From: Aquarana catesbeiana
Taxonomy: Eukaryota > Chordata > Amphibia > Anura > Ranidae
Length of the DNA: 64,000 nt
Assembly: GCF_042186555.1 (NCBI RefSeq)
Contig: NC_133330.1
Coordinates: 172,023,266 to 172,087,265 of the forward strand
Direction: 5' to 3'
Shown here: positions 24,011 through 36,366 of the stretch, piece after piece
How the letters are laid out: each line of letters begins with the position of its first letter
Position numbering within the stretch: the first letter of the stretch is position 1
The notes under the pieces: model-generated
What the model was told of the DNA's origin: nothing
The model's database searches: none
What the model saw: only the letters and a program-made list of their open reading frames with translations
Translations under genes and position numbers: made by a program

Positions 24011-24433
24011 CAGGGGGTCCCCGGGTTACAAACAAGTTAGGGAATGTAGGTTTGTTCTTAAGTTGAATCTGTTTGTAAGTCTGAACAGGTACATTTTTTA
24101 AGTGTAGCTCCAGCCAAAAATTTTTTAAGCTTTTTGGATAGCCTAGAGAAGGGTTAACACCCCTGTAACATTTGTTTTGCTGTGTGTGCCCCTGTTCAGA
24201 AGATTTCACCTCACTTTCTGTCCCAATGACAATTGGATTTTGAAAATTTTGGGTTGTTGTGGAAAGAAGCCTTGGTGATAAAGCATCAGTGGAGATACCT
24301 TTCCCCATAATAGCTCTTACAGGAGTGAATTTCCCTTCCTAGGGGTAGATTTCCTCTCACTTCCTGTTGTCTCCCTCCGTTTGTAAGTAGGAGTCATTTG
24401 TAAGTCGGATGTTTGTAACTAGGGGACCCCCTG
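24011..24433. mobile_element. pogo/Tigger-like MITE, copy 2
   Basis: 423 bp, TA at 24009-24010 and 24434-24435, termini CAGGGGGTCCCC. Very similar to 666-1093 along its whole length and in the same orientation. Non-autonomous. Confidence 0.8.
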
Positions 24434-24435
24434 TA

Positions 24436-24807
24436 TACACATGATAACTTTGTTTTGTTTATGTAAACAAACGTCATAAACTGGCATATTTCTGCCTGCA
24501 ATCGGAGAGAGCAGACTAGGCAGAAAAAGTTAAGCTCATTAGTTTGCTGCGCCCCCTTCACGGTCTCAGGCTAAAAGCAGGAGGTTGCCTAAATCGTAGG
24601 AGAGAAAATTCAAGTCACCAACCTGACTCTGCTGTCAATTGGTCTGTGTAAATCTCATAACTCCATAACTCCCTTTTTTTTTTTCCTTCCAAAATAAAAA
24701 AGCAAATATTGCTTTTTTGTGTGTGAATACAGTTAAAAACGAAATTAGTTAATGCAAATTGGAAACTTATGTGGTGGATTTTTATGGACTTGGATCTAAC
24801 ACAGTAT
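24436..24807. other. No recognised feature
   Basis: About 370 bp between the MITE and the hAT-like left end. Nothing recognised. Confidence 0.6.
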
Positions 24808-25017
24808 TAGGGATGATCCAAACACCCCCCGGTTCGGTTCGCACAAGAACACGCGAACCCTGTTAAAGTGAATGGGACACGACCATGAAAAATCAAAAGT
24901 GCTAATTTTAAAGGCTTGTATGCAAGTTCTTGCCAGAAAAAGTGTATGGGGACCCAGGTACCCTAGGGGACATGTATCAATGCAAAAAAAGTTTTTGAAA
25001 CCATTTTTTTAGGAGCA
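24808..25017. mobile_element. hAT-like element copy 2, left end
   Basis: Begins TAGGGATGATCC and follows copy 1 (18065 onward) through the AATCAAAAGTGCTAATTTTAAA block to AGGAGCAGT. There a CR1 LINE interrupts it. The element resumes at about 28909 with GTGATTTTAATAATGCTT, the next sequence expected from copy 1. Confidence 0.75.
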
Positions 25018-27048
25018 GTTACATAGTTATAGTAGGCGAGGTTGAAAAAAGACACAAGTCCAAGTCCAACCTATGTGTGTGATTATATGTCAGTTTTACA
25101 TTGTATAGCCCTGTATGTTGTGGTTGTTCAGGTGCTTATCTAATTGTTATTTGAAATTGCTGAAAGCTGCTTCTGGTATGAACTGGCCCTTACATTAAAG
25201 AACCCTCTATGCAGTTTAAGGTTAAACCGCTTTTTCTTCTAGTTTAATGAATGGCCGAATGTCTTAAATTCTCTTCCGCTGAAAAGTTTTATCCCTATTG
25301 TGGGGTCACCAGTATGGTATTTGTACATTGAAATCATATCCCCTCTCAAGCGTCTCATTTCCATAAAGAACAAGCTCAGTGGTCGAAACCTATTCTTATA
25401 ATTAAGGTCATTAGTTTTGTTGTCCTTCTCTGGACTCTTTCCATTTCCAACACATCCTTCCTGAGGACTGGTGCCCAAAATTGGACAGCATACTCCAGGT
25501 GAGGCTGGACCAGAGTCTTGTAGAGCGGGAGAATTTATTGTTTTATCTCCTGGAGTTAATCCCCTTTTTAATGCATGTCAATATTCTGTTTGCTTTGCTT
25601 GCAGCAGCTTGGCATTGCATTCCATTGCTGAGCCTATCATCTACTAGGATTATCAGGTCCTTTTCAATCCTAGATTCCCCCAGAGGTTCTCCCCCAATGA
25701 GTAGATTGCATTCATATTTTTGCCCAAATGCATTATTTTACATTTTTCCACATTAAACCTGATTTGCCATATAGTTGCCCACCCCATTAATTTGTTAAGA
25801 TCTTGTTGCAAGGTTTCCACATCCTGTGGAGAAGCTAATGCCCTGCTTAGCTTGGTATCATCTGCAGATACAGAGATTGAGCTGTTTATGCCATTCTCTA
25901 GGTCCTTTATGAATAAATTTAAATAGGATTGGTCCCAGCACAGAACCCTGGGGTACCCCACTTTCCACCCGGACCATTCCAAGTACTTCCCATTTATTAC
26001 TACCCTCTGAACTCTCCCCTTGTAGCCAGTTTTCAATCCATGTACTAACCCTATGTTCCATGCCAACGGGCCTTACTTTGTACAGTTAAGGTTTATGGGG
26101 AACTGTATCAAATGCTTTTGCAAAATCCAGATACACCACGTCTATGGGTCTTCCTTTATCTAGATGGCAACTCCCTTCCTCATAGAAGGTTATTAGGTTT
26201 GGCAAGAATGATTCTTTATGAATTTGTGCTGATTACTGCTAATTATACCATTGCCATTGCTAAAATCTTGTATATAGTCCCTTATCATCCCCTCTAAGAG
26301 CTTGCATACAATTTATGTTAGGCGAACTGGTTTGTAATTCCCATATGTATATATATATATATATATGGCATGTAACTTGGCCCATTTTTTAAATATTAGT
26401 GCTACATTGGCTTTTCTCCAATCAGCTGGTACCATTCCAGTCAGTAGACTGTTCATAAAAATTAGGTACAGTGGCCTGGCAATTACTTGACTGAGTTCCT
26501 AAAGCCCTTGGGTGCAAGCCATCTGGTCCCAGTGACTTATTAATAAGTTTTTCAGGTCTAATTCTAATTCTGTCCTCTCTTAGCCATGAGGGTGCTTCCT
26601 GTGACATGTCATGAGGATAAACATTGCAGTTTTGGTTACTGAAGCCCCCCGATTCCCTGGTGAAGACTGAGGAGAAGAATAAATTCAATACCTTCGCCAT
26701 CTCTCCATCCTTGGTAACCAGATTCCCTTCATCATTCTTTATGGGACCAATATGATCTGACCTCCTTTTCTTACTATTTATGTACTTAAAGAATTTCTTG
26801 GGATTTGTTTTACTCTCCTCCACTATGTGCCTGTTCTCTCTTAGCCGCCCTATTTGCACACTTACATTTCTTGTTGCATTCTTGGTAAAGTTGGAATGCT
26901 GATTATCCCTCAGCCTTGTATTTTTTTGAAGGCCTTCTCCTTTTTCTGTTATATGCATTTTTACGTTTGAGTTAAGCCACCCAGGACTTTTATTAGCTCT
27001 ATTAAATATATTTCCCTTTGGGATGCACTGGCTAATGCCCTTATTTAA

Positions 27049-28103
<1,055 letters not shown>

Positions 28104-28211
28104 TTAATATGCTCTTAAAGCATACCCATTTTTTCCTCCGTGTTCTTTGTTCCTAAGATTTTATCCAATTTATTTTCTTCTAGCAAGGATCGTAGTTTAG
28201 GGAAGTTGTCT

Positions 28212-28908
28212 GATAGCGTGTGCAGCACTGGCTGTCTCAGAGGGCCATGTCCGTATACCTTCCTTTCCATGTAAAGCATGCTAGTTTAGGCTCTGCTCGC
28301 CTTTAGCATTGCTCAGTGCTATTAAGTTATCGGTTTCCCTTTATGCATACTGGACCTTTTTTTTATATTACTGCCTTGCTGGTTCCCTACACTTGTGGAT
28401 TTAAGGTCTTACTTGCCCCCGTTTCAACACCTGAAACTCACTCACCCTTCATATTTTTGAAAAAATTTCCCACCGATTTGGGCTCTGCATATTAAGCATT
28501 CTCCAATTGAAGAGCGTAAGATTTGTTCTCTTGTCTCGTACTTGTTACGCCTTACTTGTTACGCCTTTGAACCTTGGTCGTGTCCTGAAGAAGCCTAACA
28601 GCGAAACGCATAAACGCACAAGGACTTGCTGTACAAACTGTAACATATGCATGGATACTATGTTTTTATCCCCCTTTTGAATATTATGTCTATACTTTGT
28701 ATTTTTCAATAAATGTGATGAAGAACATATTTTTTTGTCATCTCTCCATTGTTTCCTGGCCTAAAAAGTCCGATCTTTGGGTAGTACTCTTGGCAGCACT
28801 CCCTTTTTTTTTTTCTCCCCTAATATCACGGATGTGGCAATTTAGTGCTCTTTTTCAACCCTTTTTTTTTTTTTTACCCTCTCTATCCCTGCGATTATCC
28901 CTGTGATT
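28212..28908 (+). mobile_element. Possible Penelope-like element terminus
   Basis: Lies between the truncated CR1 and the resumed hAT-like element. Contains CCTGAAGAAGCC...GCGAAACGC at 28584-28609, resembling the hammerhead-type core box pair (CTGANGA and GAAA) found in Penelope-like element termini. A poly-A signal-like CAATAAATG follows (28709-28717). Stem II is weak, so any ribozyme is degenerate. No coding domain. The assignment is tentative. Confidence 0.4.
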
Positions 28909-29969
28909 TTAATAATGCTTGAAGTGAAACAATAAAAACGAAATATGCCTTTAAATACCATGCCTGGGGGGTCCCCTTAGTCTGCATTGCGCATCTGTGC
29001 ATTGTATAGAACAATGCAGCAGCAAAATTACATTTCTAAAGGAAAAAATGTTATTTAAACTTACTCGCGGCTGTAATGTATTGCCGGTTTCCGGCAATAT
29101 AGATGAAAAATCTATGAAAAAAAACAGCATAGGGTCCAACCCCCTTCCCCCTCCAGTCCATACCTGGCCCTTGGATTTTAAGGGGAACGCCACGCCGAAA
29201 GTTAAAAAATTTGGCGTGCCCCCCAAAACCCATACCAGACCCTCATCCGAGCATGTAGCCTGGAAGTCAGGCTAGGGGTGGGACGAATGAGTGCCCCCTC
29301 CTCCTGAACTGTTCCAGGCCACATGCCCTTAACATGGGCAGGGTGATTTGGAGTCCACAGGAGCCTCTTCCTGACAACCCTGGCCATTGACTGTTGGGGT
29401 CTGCGGGCAGGGGGCTTATCGGAATCTGGAAGCCCCCTTTAACAAGAGGGCCCCCAGATCACGCCCCCCCCAATGTGAATGGGTATCGGATACATTGTAC
29501 CCCTATCCATTCACTATAAAAGTGTCAAAGTAAAAACAGACAGTTTTTGACAATTTCTTTATTAAAAAAGTGACAAAAGCGTCCCGTGATGCCCATCCAT
29601 CTTCAATCACATCGCCCTACGGACCAGAAAAATTATAGGGGGGGAAAAAAAAGAAACTCTGCCTTCATGGGAGGCCTTGCAGCAACTGCTGTCTTTTCGC
29701 TTTGACAGCTCTTATATAGGCAAGGGCGGGGCCACACCCGCTGACATAACCGGATGAACCTGCCCTCATGGCGTCACATGACATCAGAATGGGCGGGGTC
29801 ACCCGGTTACATCACTGGATGGCCCCGTTCTTGCCTATATAACAGCTGTCAAAACCAAGAGACAGCAGTCGCCTGGAGGGCTCCCATCGAGGCGTAGCTT
29901 TTTACATTTTTTTTTCTATTTTTCAGGTCCACCGGGTAGCCTGATTAAAGATGGAGGGACATTGTGGGA

Positions 29970-30004
<35 letters not shown>

Positions 30005-30230
30005 TTATTTTTTTTTAATAAAGGGTCAAAAATGTACCCCTATCCATTCACATGGGGGGGCAGGATCTAGGGGTCCCCTTGTTAAAGAGGGCTTCCAGAT
30101 TCTGATAAGCCCCCCCTGCCCGCAGACCCCAAAATCAATGGCCAGGGTCTGTCGAGAAGAGGCTCTTGTCCCCATCAACATGGGGTCAAGGTGCTTTGGG
30201 GGGGCGCCCCAAAGCCATCCTAGTGTGAAA
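28909..30230. mobile_element. hAT-like element copy 2, palindromic core
   Basis: Continues the interrupted copy. 29330-29510 and 30040-30230 are inverted repeats (CTGCGGGCAGGGGGCTTATC and its complement). Within them 29690-29790 and 29800-29890 form a further inverted pair. TATATAAG on the minus strand (29711-29718) and TATATAA on the plus strand (29836-29842) face away from each other. Poly-T at about 29971-30001. The right terminus and second TSD are missing; the element is cut at 30230. Confidence 0.65.
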
Positions 30231-30520
30231 GCCGAGTGCTTTTGCTCCGGAGCAGTGAGCTTGAAGGACAGGGGGAAAAAAGTCCTGCAAGCAGCATCTT
30301 TGGGGTGGTGTGGGAGCGGTGTATACACCGCCCCTGCCCATTGGAATGAATGGGCACCACTTCCAGCGTGCCTCATCATGGGCGCTTTTAACCCCTTCTT
30401 GGGGGTTAAAAATGACCTGGTACCGCCCAAAAAGCGGTGCCAAAGTGCCGCTATAACAGCGATGCTAAAAACGAGCAGCGCTTTACCAATCGCCGGCACT
30501 GCTACAGTGTGAAAGTCGCC
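30231..30520. repeat. CAGTGTGAAAG-type repeat
   Basis: Bounded by AGTGTGAAAGCC at the left (about 30230) and ACAGTGTGAAAG at the right (about 30505). The G+C-rich body contains AGCGGTGTATACACCGC (about 30315-30331) and GCCGCTATAAC-like modules. Resembles a MITE whose ends are direct rather than inverted. Family recalled from frog genomes; the boundaries are approximate. Confidence 0.4.
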
Positions 30521-30759
30521 TTACTCGAACATTGGTTCAGCTATAATGGTAGCACAGGTAAAATAAAAAACCTGGAAAATTTTTTGTTCCTGAAAACCTT
30601 TCATGGACCTCCTTCAAGCTGAAAGCTATTATAATTTCACGACTGACTGTATCGTGTAGGAATATAAAATTAACTTTTAATGACTATAATGTATTTAATT
30701 GCATAATGTTTTGGACACGCTGCATGATTTCAACAGGGATAAAAGTGTTTTGCTGCTGA

Positions 30760-31137
30760 TTTTCCTTTGTACTCGGTGTCCGATGCATCTCACTGCAGCG
30801 TCCAACAATAGTCTGCTAGCATTGATCGATCCAGTTTCCCTGATACCGTTTTTCCATTGTGGCAATGTCCTGGTGAAACCTTGTACCATGTTTGTCACTG
30901 ACTGCACCTATATTTTCAGGAAAGGAGTCTAAGTGGAAATGCAATAGTAGGTGGTCTGGTGCTCTGTAGTTGCCAACTAAACAGATTTTTTTAACCAATT
31001 GTTATTAATGAAACATGATCTGTGGACCAACAAAACTTCCTTAATTTGGCATCAGTTACTCTTGGAAACAACTTTCTCAAATAATAAAAACCTTCACCTT
31101 GTTAATTTCTTTCATAAAAATTTTGCTCAGACCTAGT
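30760..31137 (-). pseudogene. Fossil of an uncharacterised 'MEKRYQG' protein family
   Basis: Minus strand, several frames. The segments KIFMKEINKVKVFII, LRKLFPRVTDAKLRKFCW, LLLHFHLDSFPENIGAVSD and KHGTRFHQDIATMEKRYQGN (30816-30998) occur in order, followed by MLADYCWTL in another frame. From memory these match a conserved protein of unknown function that is multiplied in hydra, arthropod and some other animal genomes and behaves like a mobile-element passenger. This copy has frameshifts and stops and is only a fragment. No element ends were identified around it. Confidence 0.55.
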
Positions 31138-31184
31138 CTTATGTAAAGCATAGGCAAAAATATTTTTTTCAGGTCAACAAGTGC

Positions 31185-31645
31185 CATAGTGTTGAATATT
31201 GTTGGCCCACCCTTTGCAGCTATATCAGCTTCAGCTCTTCTGGGAAGGCTGTCTACAAGGTTTAGGAGTGTGTCTGTCTATGGGAATGTTTGAACATTCT
31301 TCCAGAAGCGCATTTGTAAGGTCAGGCACTGATGTGAACGAGAAGGCCTGGCTCACATTTTTCACTCAAATTTATCCCAAAGGTGTTCTGTCGGGTTGAG
31401 GTCAGGACTCGTAGGCCAGTCTAGTTCCACCACCCGAAACTCGCTCATCCATGTCTTTATGGACCTTGCTTTGTGCACTGGTCCAAATCATTTGGTGGAG
31501 GGGGGATTATGGCGTGGATGGTTTTTTTTTTTTTTTTTTTTTTTTTTTTCAGGGGTTGGGCTTGACACCTTAGTTCCAGTAAAGGGAACTCTTAAGGCGT
31601 CAGCATACCAAGACATTTTGGACAATTTCATGCTCCCAACTATGT
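31185..31645 (-). pseudogene. Tc1-like transposase C-terminal fragment (family D)
   Basis: Reverse-strand remnant closely similar to the left arm of the palindromic Tc1 derivative at 52244-53554. Shared blocks include the start GTTGGCCCACCCTTTGCAGC, GGTGTTCTGTCGGGTTGAGG and CAAGACATTTTGGACAATTT. A poly-T run (about 31521-31549) interrupts it. Non-functional. Confidence 0.7.
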
Positions 31646-31690
31646 GGGAACAGTTTGCCCCATGCAGGGCCATGTTTACCGATAGGCGGT

Positions 31691-31902
31691 TGCACAGGTG
31701 TTGCATGCATCCCTGTGCCAGCATTCCCATTGTTGTCTATTGGGATAAAGCAGCTGCACCAATGTGAGGCACCCTGGGTGCATTCAGGGTTGTGCATCTG
31801 CATGGATGTCATATTGAAAGCATCAGCTGTGTCTGTGCAGCTGTTTGTCCCAATAGTTAATAATGAAACTGCTGGCAGGGGAAAGTATGCAACACCTGTG
31901 CA
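31691..31902. repeat. Foldback with ~70-bp arms
   Basis: 31691-31759 and 31835-31902 are imperfect inverted repeats (GCACAGGTGTTGCAT at one end, CAGCTGCAC at the inner end) around a 75-bp spacer. Overlapping ORFs on both strands are consequences of this symmetry. Probable MITE. Confidence 0.65.
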
Positions 31903-32999
31903 TTCTGTTCCAGTAAAACACATCTCTGAACAGGAAATGTATTCCATCAAACCGTGTGAACAAGGCCCTAAAACAGAGAAGACTCGTATGTGTATGGTCG
32001 ATATACAGTATTTTGGCTAGGGATCCTGGAATGCCTGATTACGGAGTGAAGACTGTTGTCATGGCTTCAAGAATTACATTTTTAACTTTTTTTTTTTTTT
32101 TTTTTTTAGCAGTTCTAGAAAATCAAGGTTGGCTAGAGGCTGAAATTACATTACAGTGTAATATAAATGCTAATGATAATTACATTATAAAAATAACTGC
32201 AAAATTGCTAGAATATTTGTTAATAGTTAATCTAAACTGGACTTTTCCTTCAATGTGCTACATTTACTATACTTTAAAAACTCCAGCGCGATAACTTGAC
32301 ACACTTGGAGAACTACAATAGTGAACACCTTGTTGTCTTTCGCATAAGTCACCCAAGAGTAACAAAATGACACACCACACTTAACACACACAAAAAAAAA
32401 AAAAATGATTGTGGTTATTCACCCTAGATGTGACTTGGAAATGTACAGTTGAAACCTGATCCTAATATATTATGATCGTTTAGAGAGTCATGGAAAATTA
32501 TTGAATTTAGTCAGTGTATATGTTTTTCCTATACACAATATGGAGATTTTTTTTTTTTTTCCCCCTGTTTACTGTATATTTTAACTCTTGTTCTGTCTTT
32601 AAAGTTGGGTGATAAATGGATATGCCAGTACAACTTTCGTATTTAGAGGCAAAGCTACCTCTCTTTGCCCTCTCTTGTGATAACATTTGTGTATGCTGCC
32701 TGTGAATGTAATCTTGCATAGAGGTAATCTCTCATACAGAATGTGGAGGAGTGAAAATAGTTTCTTACATGGGCAAACAGGAGGAATGAAAAAATAGAGA
32801 GTTTAATGATCAGTTAAACCTGCTTGTCTGTGCAGTGCCTTATGTAATTGTCAGAAAATAGTTCACTGGCCTTTCAAGTATATATAATTTTTTATTTATG
32901 TTCGACTGCTGGACCTTACATTTATGTTCACATTTCAAATGAAACGATAAGACAAATGTCCTAACTAGCAAACCACGTTACTTAACAGTTTACAAACTA
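31903..32999. other. No recognised feature
   Basis: AT-rich with poly-T at 32089-32107, A-run at 32391-32404 and T-run at 32549-32560. No recognised element or gene. Confidence 0.55.
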
Positions 33000-33350
33000 C
33001 ACTCCGCACTTACCAGAAAAATTTGACCCCTTTTCTCAAAGGTTGTCAAACAGCGCTCGCAGGTAAATGGAGCTGAGGTTGCTCATCCAACGATATCCCA
33101 GATATTACAGGGCTAAAAGCAGCCAGTCTTGGACATTGAGATACTCTTCTCACTTTAAATAGTCGCTCCACAGTATTGTATGAGATAAACCAAGCATCAA
33201 TAATGAAATTGGGAACACAGGTTTGCGTTCCACCTGCATTCCATGAACAGGAAGTGACATATGCCGGAAGTCCACCTCAACGTTTCGTCAGTGTGCGCGT
33301 CTGAATATCTTTGAAAAAAGGGGTCAAATTTTTCTGGTAAGTGCGGAGTG
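33000..33350. mobile_element. Foldback, possible Penelope-like terminus
   Basis: Inverted arms of 42 bp, 33000-33041 and 33309-33350, match except for one position. The 267-bp spacer contains CCGGAAGT and, near the right arm, ACGTTTCGTCAG. The reverse complement of the latter is CTGACGAAACGT, a pairing of boxes typical of Penelope-like ends. Non-coding. Confidence 0.55.
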
Positions 33351-35707
33351 TTGTCATCTGGGAGCACTGATCTGTACCATATTGCACAACAAGCATTTTA
33401 TTTATTTCAGCAAGCATTTATTGAAGAACTTTTTTGGACATTTATGAATTATTTGTGTATTATTTTATAAGGATATCACACATAGCATGTCTTGGTTGTC
33501 ACATACGTAAATATTTTAATTTATCCAGCACTATATATTTTTGGCACATTTTGGAAGGAGTGCAATTTTTGTCTTTTTTCATTGTTTATATAGTTCAGCT
33601 TTATTAGCTGTAATGCATGCAGGTTCAGGTTCAACAGCAATCATGTTTAAGCTGCAAAGTACATTAACTGCTATGTCTGCTGGGGTTTCTTTACCAGCTT
33701 TAGACCCCAAGTTGCTATAATCTCATCATTACATTATCAAGCTTGGCATTGTGATGTCACCCTGTAGAAGCTTCCAATTTTACTGCTATCATTACTGGCT
33801 TAGAAAGCCTCATGAGAAAATTGCCATGTGAGAAGACTTTCACCTCTCCTATGGCATGAGTGGTTTTAGGGGTAATTGGAACCCCAAGTCATTTCAGGGG
33901 ACGGATAAAATCTACCTTTTAACTTTTGTAAATGATTATTTTATACTAGGGTAGCAGCTTTTCTAGACCTTTGAGTGATTTTTGTGCACATCATGTGGCA
34001 GTTTGTATATTTTTAGACACTCTTTCTACATTGGTGGTAGTAGTTGGCTTAATGAACTAGCACTTTAATCAATAGAGATAATTGTCTCAATAGAGATAAA
34101 TGGCTCACCAGGAAAGGGAACATTGAATCATCTACATGTAATGCTTGGTTTTAGTAACCTTTTCTCTGGTTGGTTGTTTTTTTTTGTCTTCTTTTTTACC
34201 AAACAATTTTAGACATGTTCGTACAAAGTTTTATGAAGCTCGGAACTCGTACATCTATGACGTTTATATGCTTGTAAATATTAATGTGAGACATTGCCTC
34301 TTCCCTTTATTTTTTTTTTTTTTTCTATAATACAAAACAAAGAATAATGAACTTGAGCAAAGTTTTCAGTTTTATACAAGTTTGAAAACACTCCAGAGCA
34401 AACTACTGTGTTTATAAATATGTTTTATAGTAATGCAAGGATATAGTCAATTGCTAGTAATAGCGGACTTGTTACTATGGAGGACTTGGGTTTACAGTGC
34501 AAGAAGGAGTATAAAATACCGATCAATTATGATGAATATGATCATATCATCTCTAGTTACTAACTTTTTGCTTGTGATGTTAAAAAGCATAATGAGTGCA
34601 ATATATTTTTTGTTATTTGTGAGGTAATTTCCGTGGCAAACACAAATTAGACCTTCAGCTTTTGCTTGGCAAATATGCTAGCTCATATTCATCCTGTTTA
34701 GTAATTTCAGTATTACAATTATGACTTACTGAACATGGTTCTTTTTGAACAGAGTTATTCCTTTTGGTGAAAGAAATCAAATCAGGTATGTGCTTGGTGA
34801 ATCTGCAGGGAAATCTCCAAACTCCAAATGTTAAGGGGGCACGAAGCCAACTGGAAGGGTCCCTCCTTTCAATTATTTGCAGCAAAAAGTGGAATACCAC
34901 GTATGAGCAAGCTGATACACTCTGGCAGAAAGAATCAATGAACTACTACTAGTTCTTTTGAGAACTACAAGCCGTCAGCCGCTAAGACTGTTGGGACTTG
35001 TAGTTTTCCATTAATAGAACACTATGAATGAGTGATGCGAGCCGCACCCTGCACTGCCACGTTTTTTTAAAAAATTGTGACCGCTAGTGGGGGGAGAAGA
35101 TCCGGTTCTTTCATAACATGATACATGTTACACCCTCAATATGAAAGGTGAACTTATTTGTTCGGCTTGTCCAACCATAATTTTTCAGTTTTTCTGACTC
35201 CACTGAGTACAATTTTCAAAGGTCCATCTAAATTACAATTGTATGATTATTTTCTATAATAATATTTAAAAAACAAATATCAGCAGGGTTCTCATTTTGT
35301 GTAAAAAATAATAAAATGGCCTATTTATATTGAAGTATTGTGTGATACAATACTTGAATGCACTGCAGGATTTGTTACTCTGTACAAGTACATTTCTGCC
35401 AGTAGTTTACAGATGCTTTGCAGGTTAAAGAAAATTGCACTTTTTTTGTTTGATAATGTGCCCAATGTTTCTACTGCTGTGGGTTGCAATGTGTGCAAGA
35501 TTGACAGTAGCTTACTAGTTGTAAAGTTAAAAATAATCGGCCTCGCCTATGGAATTACTGAGTCATGCATTTAGTGCAGCAGACAGCACCATATGAATAA
35601 AGGGCCTTACAATACTTCTTTCATAGTAAAGTGGTATTAAAACTAAAAATGTAACCTATTGCATCTTGCCAATCATTAGATGTCGTGGGTGTATTGGTTT
35701 TCTTTTT
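33351..35707. other. No gene recognised
   Basis: 2.3 kb of AT-rich sequence. A small hairpin (ACTACAAG...CTTGTAGT) lies at about 34968-35008. The ORFs are short and without recognisable domains. Confidence 0.5.
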
Positions 35708-35710
35708 TTA

Positions 35711-36135
35711 TGCCCCATACACACGAGTGGAATTTCTGTCGGAAAAATCTTGGATGGTTTTTCCGACGGAATTCCGCTCAAGCTTGGCTTGCATACACAC
35801 GATCACACAAACGTTCTCTGAACTTTCGACCGTCAAGAACGCGGTGAGGTACAACACTACGACGAGCCAAGAAAATGAAGTTCAATGCTTCTGAGCATGC
35901 GTCGAATTGTTTCCGAGCATGCATGGTTTTTTGCACGTCGGAATTGCATACAGACGAACGGAATTTCCGTCAAGAACTTTTTCCGTCGGAAAAATAGAGA
36001 ACCAGCTCTCAATCTTTTGCTGGCGGAAATTCAGACAGAAAAAGTTGGATGGAGCATACACACAGTTGGCATATCCACCCAAAAGCTCCCATCACACTCC
36101 TTTTTGACAGAAATTCCGACCGTGTGTATGCAGCA
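35711..36135. mobile_element. Harbinger-type MITE 1
   Basis: Flanked by TTA at 35708-35710 and 36136-36138. 425 bp, termini TGCCCCATACACACG and CGTGTGTATGCAGCA. Shares TTGGCTTGCATACACACGAT and AACGCGGTGA blocks with the Harbinger element at 60503. Subterminal TTCCGAC/GTCGGAA motifs are repeated in both orientations. Non-autonomous. Confidence 0.8.
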
Positions 36136-36239
36136 TTAGGCTTTTTTCACTTGGTGATCTGTACCAGTAACCAGTAACACACTTCTTGTATTAGAATGCC
36201 CTCACTCTGGATGAACGAGCACAGGGGGCACCTGTATCC

Positions 36240-36366
36240 TTGCAATGTATCCTTGCTTGCACATGATTTAGATGATGAAAGTCAACAGAGCTTCACTTCA
36301 TTCGCTAAGCTAGGGGAAAATTCCTTTGCAAAGTGAACAGCCTATTTGCCTTTTAGTAAATCAACC
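36240..36366. mobile_element. Remnant of a TTATTTAC-type MITE
   Basis: Holds TTGCACATGATT...CAACAGAGCTTC and ends GCCTTTTAGTAAAT. Corresponds to parts of the family at 14753 and 42723 in the same or reversed order. Strongly diverged. Confidence 0.4.

Noticed and set aside
28584..28609. Active hammerhead ribozyme
   Set aside because: The core boxes are present but stem II is only about two base pairs and no complementary stems I/III could be drawn with confidence; reported only as degenerate similarity.
29964..30512. 182-residue plus and 157-residue minus ORFs
   Set aside because: They cross the palindromic hAT core, a poly-T run and an unrelated repeat; no domain.
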